Shown here in pieces: positions 5,218 through 5,912 of a stretch of 5,912 nucleotides of DNA; positions within the stretch are counted from its first letter, which is position 1, and every line of letters starts with the position of its first letter. Source of the DNA: Weeksellaceae bacterium (lineage in GTDB: Bacteria > Bacteroidota > Bacteroidia > Flavobacteriales > Weeksellaceae); assembly GCA_028694715.1 (NCBI GenBank), contig JAQVKJ010000101.1:1-5912 (forward strand). The letters run 5' to 3'. The notes under the pieces are model-generated. The model was given only the letters and a program-made list of their open reading frames with translations. It had not been told where the DNA came from and searched no databases. The translations under genes and the position numbers were made by a program.

Positions 5218-5912
5218 ATGAATTTATTTCAACAATTTGACTCTCCTTTTGTTCCCCAGATTACATTTGAAGCGGTCATCAAGGATTGGGAAAATCGACT
5301 TGCTGCGTTCCCAGACGATTGCCGGGCAAAAGATTTGCTGGAGAGAGTCAAAAAAGTACCTGAATTAAAAACCGGGTTTCGGGGTTCAGAGGTCGTTACA
5401 AAAAACAAGGAATTGATTAACGAACTGATGAGTTGTGTTTTTCCGAGCATGCTTTCCTCCCATCAGATTTCGGCAGTGACCTTTCCGTGGTGCAATACGG
5501 TGATAAATCCTACAGAACATTTTGTGAAGCTCATTGAAGCATCGGGCAAGGATTTTTGCATCAACAACGGAAATTTTAATAACGACAATTTTTATGTGGC
5601 GAGCTGCAGTTTCATACTTAGCAGACATTACAACATAGAACTCTCTGAATTTTTTCCTCTTTATTTTCAATTCAAAAACAGTTTTGGCATTACCAAACAC
5701 TACAGAATCGTTTACAATCCTGATTTTCTGGAAGTCATTCCCACCAAAAAAGCTGTTGAACTCAGTCCTGATGACATCAATCAATTGCTTGACAATCGTT
5801 CTGACATTGATCTTTGGAGACAAAAATTTCCACCTGATTCATGGATTATCAGAGGTATTGGAACCATGAATATGTACGATACCACGGTAAAAACCGCCTT
5901 TACAAACCTCAA
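5218..5912 (+). CDS. conserved protein resembling flavobacterial GAF-domain proteins, 3' end missing
   Basis: The frame opens at ATG 5218 and stays open to the right edge, giving 231 residues of an incomplete protein. There is no signal peptide or membrane segment, so it should be cytoplasmic. The visible part has an N-terminal SPFVPQITFEAVIKDWENRL region (9-28), a helical linker, and the stretches HYRIVYNPDFLEVIP (161-175) and DIDLWRQKFPPDSWI (196-210). From memory these resemble a family of large Bacteroidota proteins annotated as GAF-domain containing, in which the GAF sensor-like fold lies further downstream; that part is outside the window. No kinase, cyclase or DNA-binding motif is visible here, so the ligand and output are unknown. 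It is divergent from msrA across a 70-base gap. The family link is moderately sure, the function is not. Confidence 0.65.
   Translation, partial: MNLFQQFDSPFVPQITFEAVIKDWENRLAAFPDDCRAKDLLERVKKVPELKTGFRGSEVVTKNKELINELMSCVFPSMLSSHQISAVTFPWCNTVINPTEHFVKLIEASGKDFCINNGNFNNDNFYVASCSFILSRHYNIELSEFFPLYFQFKNSFGITKHYRIVYNPDFLEVIPTKKAVELSPDDINQLLDNRSDIDLWRQKFPPDSWIIRGIGTMNMYDTTVKTAFTNL

Noticed and set aside
5386..5823. 145-codon minus-strand open frame at the right end.
   Set aside because: It is antisense to the GAF-like coding frame, which has a promoter, a fitting start and recognisable conserved stretches.

Overview
The window looks like a chromosomal segment from a Bacteroidota bacterium, probably of the Flavobacteriia. 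The reasons are: AT-rich DNA; no Shine-Dalgarno-like sequence ahead of most starts; several matches to the Bacteroidota -7 promoter box TAnnTTTG; and proteins resembling flavobacterial families. These include an outer-membrane barrel ending in Phe, a YceI-like protein, a TRAM-type RlmD and a GAF-protein-like family. No rRNA, tRNA, CRISPR array, insertion sequence or integration site was seen, and no gene-free stretch exceeds 300 bases.

Layout. At the left (2-1872, + strand) lies a compact cluster: the 3' part of an outer-membrane beta-barrel gene, a secreted YceI-like protein, and a six-helix membrane protein that starts one base after the YceI stop. These are probably co-transcribed envelope genes. 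Next (1961-2574, +) is a membrane protein of unknown function whose reading frame is broken by a -1 shift in a T-rich stretch. Its two halves read naturally as one protein of about 204 residues with three membrane segments. It meets, tail to tail and with interlocking stop codons, a complete 475-residue 23S rRNA m5U methyltransferase of the RlmD type (2571-3998, -). A 63-base divergent promoter region follows. In it both the rlmD-like gene and a small four-helix membrane protein (4062-4496, +) have a TAnnTTTG box exactly four bases before the ATG, which suggests leaderless or nearly leaderless mRNAs. The small membrane protein converges, with a 3-base gap, on an exported-looking peptide methionine sulfoxide reductase MsrA (4500-5147, -). 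A second divergent promoter region (5148-5217) leads into the 5' part of a conserved soluble protein (5218 to the window end, +) resembling a flavobacterial GAF-domain protein family.

Taken together this is mostly ordinary housekeeping and envelope content: rRNA modification, repair of oxidised protein methionines, and outer-membrane/periplasmic functions, plus three uncharacterised membrane proteins. No clearly novel system is visible. The points most worth checking are the paired start-abutting promoters, the frameshifted gene, the OMP-YceI-membrane protein cluster, and the two possible MsrA start sites.
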